Below are positions 8,638 through 17,584 of a stretch of DNA of 64,000 nt, piece by piece. The position numbers and the translations under genes are program-made. How positions within the stretch are numbered: position 1 is the first letter of the stretch; every line of letters begins with the position of its first letter. The notes under the pieces were generated by a model. That model did not search any database. It was given only the letters and a program-made list of their open reading frames with translations, and had not been told where the DNA came from. The stretch comes from Panacagrimonas sp041603235 (GTDB lineage Bacteria; Pseudomonadota; Gammaproteobacteria; Nevskiales; Nevskiaceae), in contig JBFIES010000011.1 of the NCBI GenBank assembly GCA_041603235.1, positions 85,118 through 149,117 of the forward strand, given 5' to 3'.

Positions 8638-9642
8638 TTATCCTTCTTTGTGATACTTCACGACCTGCTCGACTTCATTCTTTGAGCCCATGATGACCGG
8701 CACACGCTGATGAAGCTTTTCAGGCTTGAGTTCCATGATGCGCTCACGACCGGTACTGGCAGCGCCGCCGGCCTGCTCCATGATCATGCTCATGGGGTTG
8801 GCTTCGTAGAGCAGGCGCAGTTTGCCGCCCTGCTTGGCATTCTTGGCATCCAGCGGATACATGAAAACACCGCCTCGGCTGAGGATGCGATGCACGTCAG
8901 CCACCATGGACGCGACCCAGCGCATGTTGAAATTCTTGCCGCGTGGGCCGTTTTCACCCGCCAGGCAATCATCGATATAACGCTGTACCGGCGGCTGCCA
9001 GTGACGGGCGTTGGAAGCGTTGATGGAAAATTCCTGCGTATCTTCCGGAACCTGGATGTCGCGTTGAGTGAGGATGAAGCTGCCCAGTTCGCGGTCCAGC
9101 GTAAACAGATGCACGCCAGTTCCGATGGTCAGCACCAGCTGGGTGCTCGGACCGTACAGCGCGTAGCCAGCGGCAACCTGCGCCGTTCCCGGCTGCAGGA
9201 AAGATTCTTCGGCTGTGCCCTTGTTCCGGCGCGGTACCTGCAAGACGGAGAAAATGGTGCCGACGGAAATATTGACGTCGATGTTGCTCGAGCCGTCCAG
9301 AGGATCAAACAGAAGCAGATAGCCGCCCTTGGGGTACTGATCAGGGATCTGCTGCGGATGGTCCATCTCCTCTGACGCGAGCGCCGCCAGATGGCCGCCC
9401 CATTCATTGGCCTCCATCAGGATGTCATTGGACAGCACATCCAGCTTCTTCTGCGCCTCGCCCTGAATATTGCCCGTGCCGGCCTCACCCAGAACGCCGC
9501 CCAGCGCGCCTTTGCCAATAGCAATGGAGATGCGTTTGCAGGCTCTGGCGACGACCTCGATGAGCAGGCGCAGGTCGGGCATCTGCTCGCCGTGTTCGCG
9601 TTGCTCTTCGATCAGGAATTGGGTCAGGAATACAGGTTTCAT
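8638..9642 (-). CDS. fbp: Class I fructose-1,6-bisphosphatase
   Basis: A 334-residue class I FBPase, the irreversible gluconeogenic step from fructose-1,6-bisphosphate to fructose-6-phosphate. The metal-binding signature DPLDGSSNIDVN is present near residue 113. EEMDHPQQIP precedes it, and the substrate-binding block GGKLRLLYEANPMSMIMEQAGG lies near residue 265. The N-terminus LTQFLIEEQ is standard. The gene is followed by the PPi-phosphofructokinase after 11 bases. Because the PPi enzyme is reversible, pairing them suggests control of carbon flow at this step. Confidence 0.95.
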   Translation of the reverse strand: MKPVFLTQFLIEEQREHGEQMPDLRLLIEVVARACKRISIAIGKGALGGVLGEAGTGNIQGEAQKKLDVLSNDILMEANEWGGHLAALASEEMDHPQQIPDQYPKGGYLLLFDPLDGSSNIDVNISVGTIFSVLQVPRRNKGTAEESFLQPGTAQVAAGYALYGPSTQLVLTIGTGVHLFTLDRELGSFILTQRDIQVPEDTQEFSINASNARHWQPPVQRYIDDCLAGENGPRGKNFNMRWVASMVADVHRILSRGGVFMYPLDAKNAKQGGKLRLLYEANPMSMIMEQAGGAASTGRERIMELKPEKLHQRVPVIMGSKNEVEQVVKYHKEG

Positions 9643-9791
9643 GAATAGGCTTTGGCGACGAGAGGCGGGAGGTGAAACACGGCAAATGTAGCGAGATGAT
9701 GCGCTGAGTCTGTGGAGGCCTTATGACAAGTCACAGCTCGCGAAGAAACGCGCAAGGCTTGCTTCAAGGGCTGGGGCCGGGACAGCAATAT

Positions 9792-11150
9792 TTACTCCTT
9801 CGCCCAGCGCTCCAGCATGCCTTCAAGATAGTGAATTTCATGCGTGCCCTCGATGAAGGCCGGGTCGCGCATGATGCGCTGATGCAGGGCGATATTGGTT
9901 TCGATGCCTTCCAGAATCATCTCGGACAAGGCACCTTTCATGCGGTTGATGGCGGACTCGCGTGTATTGCCCCAGCAGATCAGCTTGCCGATCATGGAGT
10001 CGTAGTGCGGCGGCACCTTGTAGCGGGAGTAGATGTGTGTATCCATGCGCACACCGGGCCCGCCGGGTGCGTGGTACTTGGTCAGCGCGCCGGGAGAAGG
10101 TGCGAAGGTGCGTGCATTTTCCGCGTTGATGCGGCACTCAATGGCGTGGCCCTTCATGGTGATGTCGGCCTGCTTCTTGGTGAGCTTGTTGCCATCTGCA
10201 ATACGGATCATTTCGCGAATCAGGTCTACCCCGGTCACCATTTCCGTGACCGGATGCTCCACCTGAATGCGGGTGTTCATTTCGATGAAATAGAACTGGC
10301 CCTTCTCATAGAGAAACTCGAAAGTGCCGGCGCCGCGATAGTTGATGCGCTTGCAGGCCGCGACGCAAAGCGCGCCGATTTCCTGACGCTGCGCATCGGT
10401 GACGCCTGGCGCGGGGGATTCTTCAATGACCTTCTGGTTGCGGCGTTGCATGGAGCAATCGCGTTCGCCCAGATGAATGGCATTGCCCTGGCCGTCGGCC
10501 AGCACCTGCACTTCAACGTGACGCGGGGTTTCCAGATATTTTTCGAGGAAGACCGAGGCGTCCTTGAAGGCATTCAGCGCTTCGGTTCGTGCAACCTGAA
10601 TCTTTCCGATCAGGTCGTCGGCAGAGCGCACCACTTGCATGCCGCGACCACCGCCACCGGACGAGGCCTTGATCAGGACCGGGTAGCCCACTTTCTCAGC
10701 AATGGCCAGGCAGGCTTCTTCGTCTTCTGGAAGCTCGCCGTCGGAGCCGGGGACGCAGGGCACACCGGCAGCAATCATCTCGGCTTTTGCGTTGGTCTTG
10801 GAACCCATCAGCCGGATGGTTTCCGCTCGAGGACCGATGAACACAAAGCCGGACTTTTCCACGCTCTCGGCGAAGTCGGCATTCTCAGACAGAAAACCGT
10901 AGCCCGGATGCACGGCATCGGCCTGGGTTACTTCCGCCGCGCTGATCAGGGCGGCCATGTTGAGATAACTTTTCTGTGGTGAAGCCGGTCCAATGCAAAC
11001 GGCCTCATCCGCCAACAGAACATGCTTGAGGTCACGATCTGCCTGCGAATAGACCGCAACAGTGCTAATGCCCATTTCGCGGCAGGCACGCAGGATGCGC
11101 AGTGCAATTTCGCCGCGGTTGGCGATCAGGATCTTGTTGATTTCACCCAT
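9792..11150 (-). CDS. accC: Biotin carboxylase subunit of acetyl-CoA carboxylase
   Basis: A 452-residue ATP-grasp enzyme that carboxylates the biotin of AccB in the first step of fatty-acid synthesis. Visible blocks: KILIANRGEIALRILRACRE at the N-terminus, HPGYGFLSENADFA, the glycine-rich ATP loop SGGGGRGMQVV near residue 164, EMNTRIQVEHPVTE near 287, and the C-terminal HAIECRINAEN. It lies 15 bases after accB and is the last gene of the aroQ-accB-accC group. Confidence 0.96.
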   Translation of the reverse strand: MGEINKILIANRGEIALRILRACREMGISTVAVYSQADRDLKHVLLADEAVCIGPASPQKSYLNMAALISAAEVTQADAVHPGYGFLSENADFAESVEKSGFVFIGPRAETIRLMGSKTNAKAEMIAAGVPCVPGSDGELPEDEEACLAIAEKVGYPVLIKASSGGGGRGMQVVRSADDLIGKIQVARTEALNAFKDASVFLEKYLETPRHVEVQVLADGQGNAIHLGERDCSMQRRNQKVIEESPAPGVTDAQRQEIGALCVAACKRINYRGAGTFEFLYEKGQFYFIEMNTRIQVEHPVTEMVTGVDLIREMIRIADGNKLTKKQADITMKGHAIECRINAENARTFAPSPGALTKYHAPGGPGVRMDTHIYSRYKVPPHYDSMIGKLICWGNTRESAINRMKGALSEMILEGIETNIALHQRIMRDPAFIEGTHEIHYLEGMLERWAKE

Positions 11151-11165
11151 CTTAAAGTCGCCGCC

Positions 11166-11633
11166 TTATTCGAAAATAAACAGAGGTTGGTCAAACTCGA
11201 CCGCCTCTTCGTTCTCGACCAGTATTTCAACGACAACGCCGCTGCGATCCGCCTCGATCTGATTGAGCATCTTCATGGCCTCGATGATGCACAGCGTCTG
11301 GCCGGCCTTGACGGTCTGGCCCACCTCTACATAGGGCTTGGAGCCGGGTGAGGAGGATCGGTAAAACGTACCCACCATCGGCGAACGCACGGTGTGGCGG
11401 TCATCCTTGGCTGGCGCCGCGGCGGGAGCAGGGGCTTCGGCCTGCGGTTGCGCGGGTGCCGGCGCAGCGGCCGGTGCGGCCGGCCCCGGAGCAGGCGGCG
11501 CGCTCACGTACTGCGTGACCGGGCCGTTGTTGCGGCCGATGCGCACGGACTCTTCGCCTTCCTTGACTTCGAGTTCAGTAATGCCGGATTGCTCTACGAG
11601 GTCGATCAGTGTCTTGATCTTTCGAAGGTCCAT
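11166..11633 (-). CDS. accB: Biotin carboxyl carrier protein of acetyl-CoA carboxylase
   Basis: A 155-residue carrier protein. The N-terminus MDLRKIKTLIDLVEQSGI is typical. A low-complexity Ala/Pro linker spans about residues 45-75, and the C-terminal lipoyl/biotinyl domain carries the biotinylation motif EAMKMLNQI (Lys near residue 121). It starts five bases after aroQ and precedes accC by 15 bases, the conserved proteobacterial order. Confidence 0.96.
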   Translation of the reverse strand: MDLRKIKTLIDLVEQSGITELEVKEGEESVRIGRNNGPVTQYVSAPPAPGPAAPAAAPAPAQPQAEAPAPAAAPAKDDRHTVRSPMVGTFYRSSSPGSKPYVEVGQTVKAGQTLCIIEAMKMLNQIEADRSGVVVEILVENEEAVEFDQPLFIFE

Positions 11634-11638
11634 GTTGC

Positions 11639-12094
11639 TCAGTTCCCCATGATTTTCAGTTGTTGATCCGCCGCGTGCAGTGCCAGCCCATAACCCTGAG
11701 GTCCCAGGCCAATCACGGCGCCGACGGCAATGTCGGTGAAATAAGAGTGTTTCCGGAACGCCTCTCGCTGGTAGACGTTGGAAAGGTGAATCTCGATGAA
11801 CGGAATCGCCACGCCAAGCAAGGCGTCGCGCAGTGCGACGCTGGTGTGGGTAAATGCACCAGGATTGAACAGGATGAACTGTTCCTGGCCGCGCGCCTGC
11901 TGGATTCGGTCCACCAGAACGCCTTCATGATTGCTCTGCAGGCAGCTCAGCTGGTGCCCCAGGGCCGCCGCGCGCTGCGTCAGGTCCGATTCAATTTCGG
12001 CCAGAGTCGTAGACCCATAAACCTGCGGCTCGCGGGTGCCGAGCAGGTTCAGGTTGGGGCCGTTCAGGAGCAGCAGATGGCTCAAATGGAGCAA
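11639..12094 (-). CDS. aroQ: Type II 3-dehydroquinate dehydratase
   Basis: A 151-residue type II dehydroquinase of the shikimate pathway. Signature blocks: LLNGPNLNLLGTREPQVYG near the N-terminus, with the catalytic tyrosine near residue 26; SNHEGVLVDRI; FNPGAFTHTSVALRDAL; and EIHLSNVYQREAFR, with the substrate-binding asparagine. The gene is immediately upstream of accB (five bases), a well-known arrangement in Gammaproteobacteria. Confidence 0.96.
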   Translation of the reverse strand: MLHLSHLLLLNGPNLNLLGTREPQVYGSTTLAEIESDLTQRAAALGHQLSCLQSNHEGVLVDRIQQARGQEQFILFNPGAFTHTSVALRDALLGVAIPFIEIHLSNVYQREAFRKHSYFTDIAVGAVIGLGPQGYGLALHAADQQLKIMGN

Positions 12095-12191
12095 TCCAGC
12101 GTCAGAGAAGATTCAGATTCTGCACTAAGCGCATGTGGAAGGAAAGTTACCGGCAGTTCACGGCAATTTCCCGGCCGTTCGCGGCAGAAGC

Positions 12192-12728
12192 CTATGTTTT
12201 GGGCAGGTGGGCCTCAACCAGTTCGCTCAGCTCCTCAAGTTCGAATTCTCCATGCTTGCGCAGCAGAATTTTGCCCCCTGGCGAGATCAGCACCGAAAAG
12301 GGCAGGGCGCCGATGGTATCGCCCAGTGCGTCCATGACCAGAGGAATCTGCTCTTCTCCCAGCAGCACCGGATACTGGATGTTCAAGCGCGGAATGCTCG
12401 AACGGACCACAGCTGGATCATCCATGGCAGGCCCGATGATCTGCAGGCCTCGCGCACCGAAGCGATTCTGAACTTCCACCAGTACTGGAATCTCCTTCAA
12501 ACACGGTGCGCACCAGGTTGCCCAGAAGTTGACCAGAACGAGCTTCCCCCGCAGATCAGAGAGTTTGATGGTCTCGTCGGCAAGATTCTGTAGCTGGAAA
12601 TCCGGCGCCATGTCCGCGTTGGCCTCTGAAGCCACTTCAGTGGGCGCGTAAAACAGCTTCTGATACAGGGCAAAACCGGCCACTGCCGCGGCTGAAGCAA
12701 GAAAAAGCGCGAGAAATACAGGTTTCAT
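12192..12728 (-). CDS. Membrane-anchored TlpA-like thioredoxin-fold protein
   Basis: A 178-residue protein with an N-terminal anchor helix (residues 3-22, PVFLALFLASAAAVAGFALY) and a TlpA/ResA-type domain. The active site is WCAPC in LVNFWATWCAPCLKEIPVL, and the cis-Pro region is in ALPFSVLISPGG. It should act in the periplasm as a thiol reductase. Its ATG lies three bases after the stop of a free-standing DsbD N-terminal domain, so the two proteins probably form a redox pair that stands where full-length DsbD is found in related genomes. Confidence 0.88.
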   Translation of the reverse strand: MKPVFLALFLASAAAVAGFALYQKLFYAPTEVASEANADMAPDFQLQNLADETIKLSDLRGKLVLVNFWATWCAPCLKEIPVLVEVQNRFGARGLQIIGPAMDDPAVVRSSIPRLNIQYPVLLGEEQIPLVMDALGDTIGALPFSVLISPGGKILLRKHGEFELEELSELVEAHLPKT

Positions 12729-12731
12729 GAA

Positions 12732-13187
12732 TCAGCGGGCATCCACATTGAGAACGCTTGTTTGAGAGGGATAGCACACCTTGTCTTCCGCGCATCCTTG
12801 ATACTTCACGCGAATTTGCTGTGGTGGCTGGCCGGATTTCGGCCTGAACCGGATGCGAACCTGATCCCGGAAAATGGCAGTTTCGCCAAAGTGGGCATCG
12901 ACGTGCGCTTCGCCCAGAGGCATGGACGCAAGTCCAAGCTCGTAGCCCTCGGGTTGGACCGCGTCAACCGCAATGCGGTCGCGGTACAGGTAATAGCCCG
13001 GCGCAATGTCCCAGCCGACGATCAATTCCGTCCCATCCCACAACGGGGCATGGAGCATGAAAGCCTGCTCAGCCGGAAGAAGCGTCTCCTGCTGCTTGCC
13101 GCTGCCAAAGCCCAGCAGGCCAGCCTGCGCGATTGGCAAGGCGCAGAGCAGGCTCAGCGCGAGGGTGGCGTAGCGGGCTGTGTGCAC
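12732..13187 (-). CDS. Free-standing DsbD N-terminal (alpha) domain
   Basis: The GTG at 13187 gives 151 residues with a good signal peptide (YATLALSLLCALPIAQAG). The mature part matches the immunoglobulin-like alpha domain of DsbD: PAEQAFML, WDIAPGYYLYRDRI, FRDQVRIRFR, and the redox cysteines in KYQGCAEDKVCYP. The membrane-embedded and C-terminal thioredoxin domains of DsbD are absent: the frame stops and a TlpA-like gene begins three bases later. A longer frame runs up to 13268 but would overlap cutA more and lack a signal peptide at the N-terminus. It overlaps the cutA end by 34 bases with this start. Confidence 0.72.
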   Translation of the reverse strand: MHTARYATLALSLLCALPIAQAGLLGFGSGKQQETLLPAEQAFMLHAPLWDGTELIVGWDIAPGYYLYRDRIAVDAVQPEGYELGLASMPLGEAHVDAHFGETAIFRDQVRIRFRPKSGQPPQQIRVKYQGCAEDKVCYPSQTSVLNVDAR

Positions 13188-13492
13188 TGCGTGATCCAGT
13201 CGAGGTAAGGCGCATGGCCTGAATGCAGATTGACCGCAATGATCTCCGGGAGTTCGTAAGGATGCCATTCGATCATCCTGGATTTCAGGCGTTCGAAGCA
13301 GTCTTGCGTGGTCTTGATGATCAGAAGCGCTTCGTCATCAGTCTGGATTTTTCCGTCCCAGAGATAGGTTGATCTGACCTTGGGCACACTGTTGACGCAG
13401 GCTGCGAGGCGCGCCGCAACAATCTTGCCGGACAAATCATCCGCCACCTCCTGCGGGCAGGTGCTCAGGACTACAAGATGCGCGTTACTCAT
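13154..13492 (-). CDS. cutA: Divalent-cation tolerance protein CutA
   Basis: A 112-residue CutA1-family protein, trimeric and PII-like in fold, tied to divalent metal tolerance. Motifs: LVVLSTCPQEVADDLSGKIV, ARLAACVNSVPKVRSTYLWDGKI, the helix EALLIIKTTQDCFERL and HPYELPEIIAV. I take the ATG at 13492; a TTG nine codons upstream overlaps the ugd stop and is a possible start. The gene precedes the DsbD-domain and tlpA-like genes, matching the cutA-dsbD order of other xanthomonads. Confidence 0.9.
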   Translation of the reverse strand: MSNAHLVVLSTCPQEVADDLSGKIVAARLAACVNSVPKVRSTYLWDGKIQTDDEALLIIKTTQDCFERLKSRMIEWHPYELPEIIAVNLHSGHAPYLDWITQCTQPATPPSR

Positions 13493-13515
13493 CTGATTGC
13501 CGAAAGCGCCTGCAC

Positions 13516-14841
13516 TCAAACCCGGCCGCGGCCGATTGCGTAGTAGGCAATACCGGCTTGTTCTACGCGCTCGGGCTCGTACAGATTACGGCCATCAAAG
13601 ATGACGGGCGTCTTGAGCAACGACTTGAGTCGCGCAAAATCAGGTGAATGAAACATGCGCCATTCGGTCACGATGGCCAGTGCATCAGCACCTTCTGCGG
13701 CGGCGTCCGGATGATCAACGAGCAGCAGATCATCGCGCTGGCCATAAATCTTGGTGGCTTCTTCCATGGCCACCGGGTCGTAGGCGCGAACCTTGCCGCC
13801 AGCATCCCAGATCGCCTCCATCAGTTCGCGTGACGGCGCTTCGCGCATATCGTCGGTGCGGGGCTTGAAGGCCAGGCCCCAGAGGCCGATGGTCTTGCCC
13901 TTGATGTCGCCGAAATGCTGGATGATCTTCTCGAACAGGCGATGCTTTTGCTTGCGGTTGACCGCTTCGACGCTGTGCAGCAGTGGCGCCTCAAAACCAA
14001 CGGCTGCGGCGGTGTGGGCCAGCGCCTTGACGTCCTTGGGAAAGCAGGAGCCGCCATATCCGCATCCGGGATAGATGAAATGGAAGCCGATTCGCGGATC
14101 AGCGCCGATTCCCATCCGTACGTTCTCGATGTCTGCCCCGACATGCTCGGCCAGGTTGGCCATCTCGTTCATGAAACTGATCTTGGTTGCGAGCATCGCG
14201 TTGGCAGCGTACTTGGTCAGTTCGCTGGATCGCACATCCATGATGATGGTGCGATCGTGATTGCGATTGAAAGGCGCGTAGAGGTCTTGCATGAGCCCTG
14301 CCGCCTTGTCGCTGGACACGCCAATGATGATGCGGTCCGGCTTGTTGAAATCGGCAATAGCGGCGCCTTCTTTCAGGAACTCCGGATTGGACACCACGTC
14401 GAATTCGATCTGCGCGCCGCGCTGTTTCAGCGCTTCGTCCAGGGTTAGCTTCACACGGTCGGCAGTTCCGACGGGCACTGTTGATTTGCTGATGACGACG
14501 CGATAGCCGTCCATGTGCTCGCCAATGGATTTGGCCACGGCCAGCACGTACTGCATGTCGGCCGAGCCGTCTTCGTTAGGCGGGGTTCCTACGGCAATGA
14601 ACTGATACATGCCATGAGCCACGCCTTCGGCAGCGCTGGTGGTAAATTTCAGTCGACCGGCCTGACCGTTGCTCAGCAGCATGTCATCCAGGCCTGGCTC
14701 GTAGATCGGGCTCTCGCCGCGTCGCAGCCGTTCGACTTTGCTGGCATCAATATCTACGCAGAGCACGTCGTTGCCTGCATCGGCAAAGCAGGCGGCGGTG
14801 ACCAGACCGACGTATCCAGAACCAAAGATCGTGATTTTCAA
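13516..14841 (-). CDS. ugd: UDP-glucose 6-dehydrogenase
   Basis: A 441-residue NAD-dependent enzyme that oxidises UDP-glucose to UDP-glucuronate for envelope polysaccharides. The N-terminal Rossmann motif is FGSGYVGLVTAACFADAG. The catalytic cysteine is in PGCGYGGSCFPKDVKAL near residue 260. EFLKEGAAIADFNKPDRI and GLAFKPRTDDMREAPS are further family blocks. It heads the minus-strand group here and is divergent from the second cysteine desulfurase; the 156 bases between them must hold both promoters. Confidence 0.95.
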   Translation of the reverse strand: MKITIFGSGYVGLVTAACFADAGNDVLCVDIDASKVERLRRGESPIYEPGLDDMLLSNGQAGRLKFTTSAAEGVAHGMYQFIAVGTPPNEDGSADMQYVLAVAKSIGEHMDGYRVVISKSTVPVGTADRVKLTLDEALKQRGAQIEFDVVSNPEFLKEGAAIADFNKPDRIIIGVSSDKAAGLMQDLYAPFNRNHDRTIIMDVRSSELTKYAANAMLATKISFMNEMANLAEHVGADIENVRMGIGADPRIGFHFIYPGCGYGGSCFPKDVKALAHTAAAVGFEAPLLHSVEAVNRKQKHRLFEKIIQHFGDIKGKTIGLWGLAFKPRTDDMREAPSRELMEAIWDAGGKVRAYDPVAMEEATKIYGQRDDLLLVDHPDAAAEGADALAIVTEWRMFHSPDFARLKSLLKTPVIFDGRNLYEPERVEQAGIAYYAIGRGRV

Positions 14842-14997
14842 ACGGCAACTCCAAAAAGGGCACTGAATGGGGCTCAGGCCGAAAGTTTACGTGCTCGGGC
14901 GCCTTACGGTGAGGCCCTGTCGGCGTCGCAATCAGACGCATCGGAAGCTCACAGCCTGCGCAGTGCTGCGATAATGCGTGCTTCTTGTTGCATTCAG

Positions 14998-16179
14998 ATG
15001 CCACACCAACACTTGATCTACCTCGACCACGCCGCAACCACGCCCCTTCGCCCCGAGGCCTGGGAAGCCATGCGCGGCTGGCTGGAGCCCGGCGGAAATT
15101 TCGCCAATCCGGCGTCGGATCATGCGGCGGGGCGGCAGGCTGCCGAGGCAGTAGAGAAGGCCCGCGCGCAAGTGGCGGCACTGGTTGGTGCACAGGCACG
15201 GGAAATGGTCTGGACCAGCGGCGCAACCGAGGCCAATAACCTTGCCATCAAGGGCGCCATCGAGTTCAACCGGCGAAGCTCGATGCATGTGTTGACATCG
15301 CGGATTGAGCATAAGTGCGTGCTGGATACTTGCCGTTGGCTGGAATCATCGCGCAATGCCCGCGTGACTTATCTGGAGCCCGATGCGCTCGGCCGTATTG
15401 ATCCAGAGCAGGTTCTGCAGGCGCTCACACCCGATACCCTGCTGGTCAGCCTGATGTGGGTGAACAATGAAATTGGCAATGTGACGGACATTGCGCGTTT
15501 GGCGCCGCTACTGCGCCAACGCGGCGTCATGCTGCATGTGGATGCGGCGCAGGCAGCGGGAAAGATCGAGATTGATCTGGAACAGATTCCGATTGATCTG
15601 ATGTCGCTGTCAGCCCACAAGTTGGGTGGTCCCAAGGGCGTCGGCGCACTATTCGTGCGACGCAAGCCACGCGCGCGGGTTGCTGCCCAGATGCACGGTG
15701 GCGGGCACGAGTGGGGCATGCGCTCCGGCACGCTGGCGACGCATCAGATTGTCGGCATGGGGGCGGCGGCGGCGGCGGTGCAAGCCCGGTTTTCGGAAGA
15801 AGTGCAGCACATGCAAAGTCTGCGCGACGGTCTCGCTTCCCGATTACTGGGGATCAACGAGGTGGTCCGCAATGGCGATATTCAGTCCTGCGCGCCGCAC
15901 ATTCTCAGCCTGAGTTTTCCCGGCGTGGAGGGAGAGTCTCTGCGCGCGGCGCTCCCACAACTGGCAGTGAGCAGCGGCGCGGCCTGTTCATCGGCCACAT
16001 CGGAGCCATCTTATGTGCTCCGGGCTCTGGGGCGGGATGACGAACTTGCCAACGCCTCCTTGCGTCTCTCCGTGGGGCCTGCCACCTCTGTCACGGACAT
16101 TGAATCCGCGGCGCGTATGGTGGCCGAGCAGGTACAAAGATTGCGGGCGCTTTGCCCGCCGGTTTCGCTTTCCAGATAA
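14998..16179 (+). CDS. Cysteine desulfurase, IscS-like (second copy)
   Basis: A PLP enzyme of 393 residues. The N-terminus HLIYLDHAATTPLRPEA, the PLP lysine in SLSAHKLGGPKGVGALF and the catalytic-loop cysteine in SSGAACSSATSEPSYVLRALG make it closer to IscS than the copy at 443-1576. The frame is open far upstream, but family alignment and an ATG at 14998 fix the start; an ATG at 14974 is possible. It heads a plus-strand run with sthA, an IscU-like gene and iscA, so it likely supplies sulfur to that small Fe-S set. Confidence 0.9.
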   Translation: MPHQHLIYLDHAATTPLRPEAWEAMRGWLEPGGNFANPASDHAAGRQAAEAVEKARAQVAALVGAQAREMVWTSGATEANNLAIKGAIEFNRRSSMHVLTSRIEHKCVLDTCRWLESSRNARVTYLEPDALGRIDPEQVLQALTPDTLLVSLMWVNNEIGNVTDIARLAPLLRQRGVMLHVDAAQAAGKIEIDLEQIPIDLMSLSAHKLGGPKGVGALFVRRKPRARVAAQMHGGGHEWGMRSGTLATHQIVGMGAAAAAVQARFSEEVQHMQSLRDGLASRLLGINEVVRNGDIQSCAPHILSLSFPGVEGESLRAALPQLAVSSGAACSSATSEPSYVLRALGRDDELANASLRLSVGPATSVTDIESAARMVAEQVQRLRALCPPVSLSR

Positions 16180-16189
16180 AACAGATTGC

Positions 16190-17578
16190 ATGAAAAAATA
16201 CGATGTTCTTGTCATAGGTTCCGGTCCGGCAGGTGAGGGCGCCGCCATGATGGCCGCCAAGAATCACAAGTCGGTGGCGATGGTTGAGCGCCATCGTGAA
16301 GTAGGCGGCGGCTGCACCCACTGGGGAACTATTCCGAGCAAGGCACTGCGCCACGCCGTAAAGACGCTGAATGATGTGCGAAACAACCCCTTGCTCCGCG
16401 ATTTCAGTTCAAAGAATCCGCCAACTTATCCGCAGATTCTGGCGGGTGCGGACAAGGTGGTGGACGCGCAGGTTGCCAGCCGAAAGCGATATTACGAGCG
16501 CAACCGCGTGCCTCTTTATGAAGGCGATGCACGCTTCGTGGATGCCAATCACGTGGAGATTCTGCGCGACGGCAACCGCGAAGAACTGTTGCAGGCAGAG
16601 CACGTCGTCATTGCAACGGGGTCTCGTCCGTATCACCCGCCGAATATTGATTTCTCGCATGCACGTGTTCGCGACAGCGACAGCATCCTGCAATACGACG
16701 AACATCCGTTCTCGGTCACGATTTATGGCGCGGGTGTCATCGGCTGCGAGTACGCGTCGATCTTTCTCAATCTTGGTGCGAAGGTCACGCTGGTCAACAC
16801 GCAGGACCGATTGCTGTCGTTTCTCGACGACGAAATTGCCGAAGCCCTGTCTTATCATCTGCGCGAGCAGGGTTGCATCATCCTGCACGAAGAGACATTC
16901 AGCGCGGTGGAACCCCGCAAGCGGGACGTGGTGCTGCACCTGGAGTCATCCAGACGCATCAAGTCCGACCTGCTGCTGTGGGCGAACGGACGAACCGGCA
17001 ATGCCGATGGCATGGGCCTGGAGTCGCTTGGTATCGAAATCAATTCACGCGGGCAGATTCAGGTGGATGAACTGTTTCGCACATCGCAGCCCCACATTTA
17101 CGCAGTGGGTGATGTCATTGGCCCTCCCGCATTGGCCAGCGCAGCCTACGTGCAGGGGCGCTTTGTAGGGCAGCACATCATTGATGCAGAGGCCCGGCCC
17201 AGCATGCAGATGATGATCCCCAGCGGCATCTACACCATTCCCGAGATTTCTTCCGTGGGCCTTACCGAGCGCGAATTGCGCGCCGCCAATGTGCCTTACG
17301 AAGTCGGTCACTCCGCCTTCAAGAGCCTTGCCCGTGCGCAGATGACCAGCGAAACCACCGGCATGCTGAAAATCCTCTTTCATTCCGAAAAGCTGGAGGT
17401 CCTGGGCGTGCACTGCTTTGGCGACCGCGCTTCGGAGATCGTGCACATCGGCCAGACGGTAATGGCGAATCCGGCCACCAATCACATGAGCTATTTCCTG
17501 AATACGACGTTCAATTACCCGACGATGGCCGAGGCCTATCGTGTCGCTGCTCACAACGGCCTCAATCGCTTGGCCTGA
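16190..17578 (+). CDS. sthA: Soluble pyridine nucleotide transhydrogenase (Si-specific)
   Basis: A 462-residue FAD enzyme that moves hydride between NADPH and NAD. FAD motif: VLVIGSGPAGEGAAMMAA. The block GGGCTHWGTIPSKALRHA has Thr in place of the first redox-active cysteine of disulfide reductases, as in SthA. The NAD(P) site is IYGAGVIGCEYASIF, and YAVGDVIGPPALASAAY binds FAD near the C-terminus. The start at 16190 lies 11 bases after the desulfurase stop; the frame is open further upstream, but that part overlaps the desulfurase gene. Confidence 0.94.
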   Translation: MKKYDVLVIGSGPAGEGAAMMAAKNHKSVAMVERHREVGGGCTHWGTIPSKALRHAVKTLNDVRNNPLLRDFSSKNPPTYPQILAGADKVVDAQVASRKRYYERNRVPLYEGDARFVDANHVEILRDGNREELLQAEHVVIATGSRPYHPPNIDFSHARVRDSDSILQYDEHPFSVTIYGAGVIGCEYASIFLNLGAKVTLVNTQDRLLSFLDDEIAEALSYHLREQGCIILHEETFSAVEPRKRDVVLHLESSRRIKSDLLLWANGRTGNADGMGLESLGIEINSRGQIQVDELFRTSQPHIYAVGDVIGPPALASAAYVQGRFVGQHIIDAEARPSMQMMIPSGIYTIPEISSVGLTERELRAANVPYEVGHSAFKSLARAQMTSETTGMLKILFHSEKLEVLGVHCFGDRASEIVHIGQTVMANPATNHMSYFLNTTFNYPTMAEAYRVAAHNGLNRLA

Positions 17579-17584
17579 GGCAGG

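Noticed and set aside
9723..10982. Long open frame (419 codons) on the plus strand opposite accC
   Set aside because: accC on the minus strand matches its family along its whole length; the plus frame has no family features and arises from codon bias on the other strand.
14515..14997. Upstream extension of the second cysteine desulfurase frame
   Set aside because: It overlaps ugd on the other strand, and the enzyme family begins at the YLDHAATT region, fixing the start at 14998.
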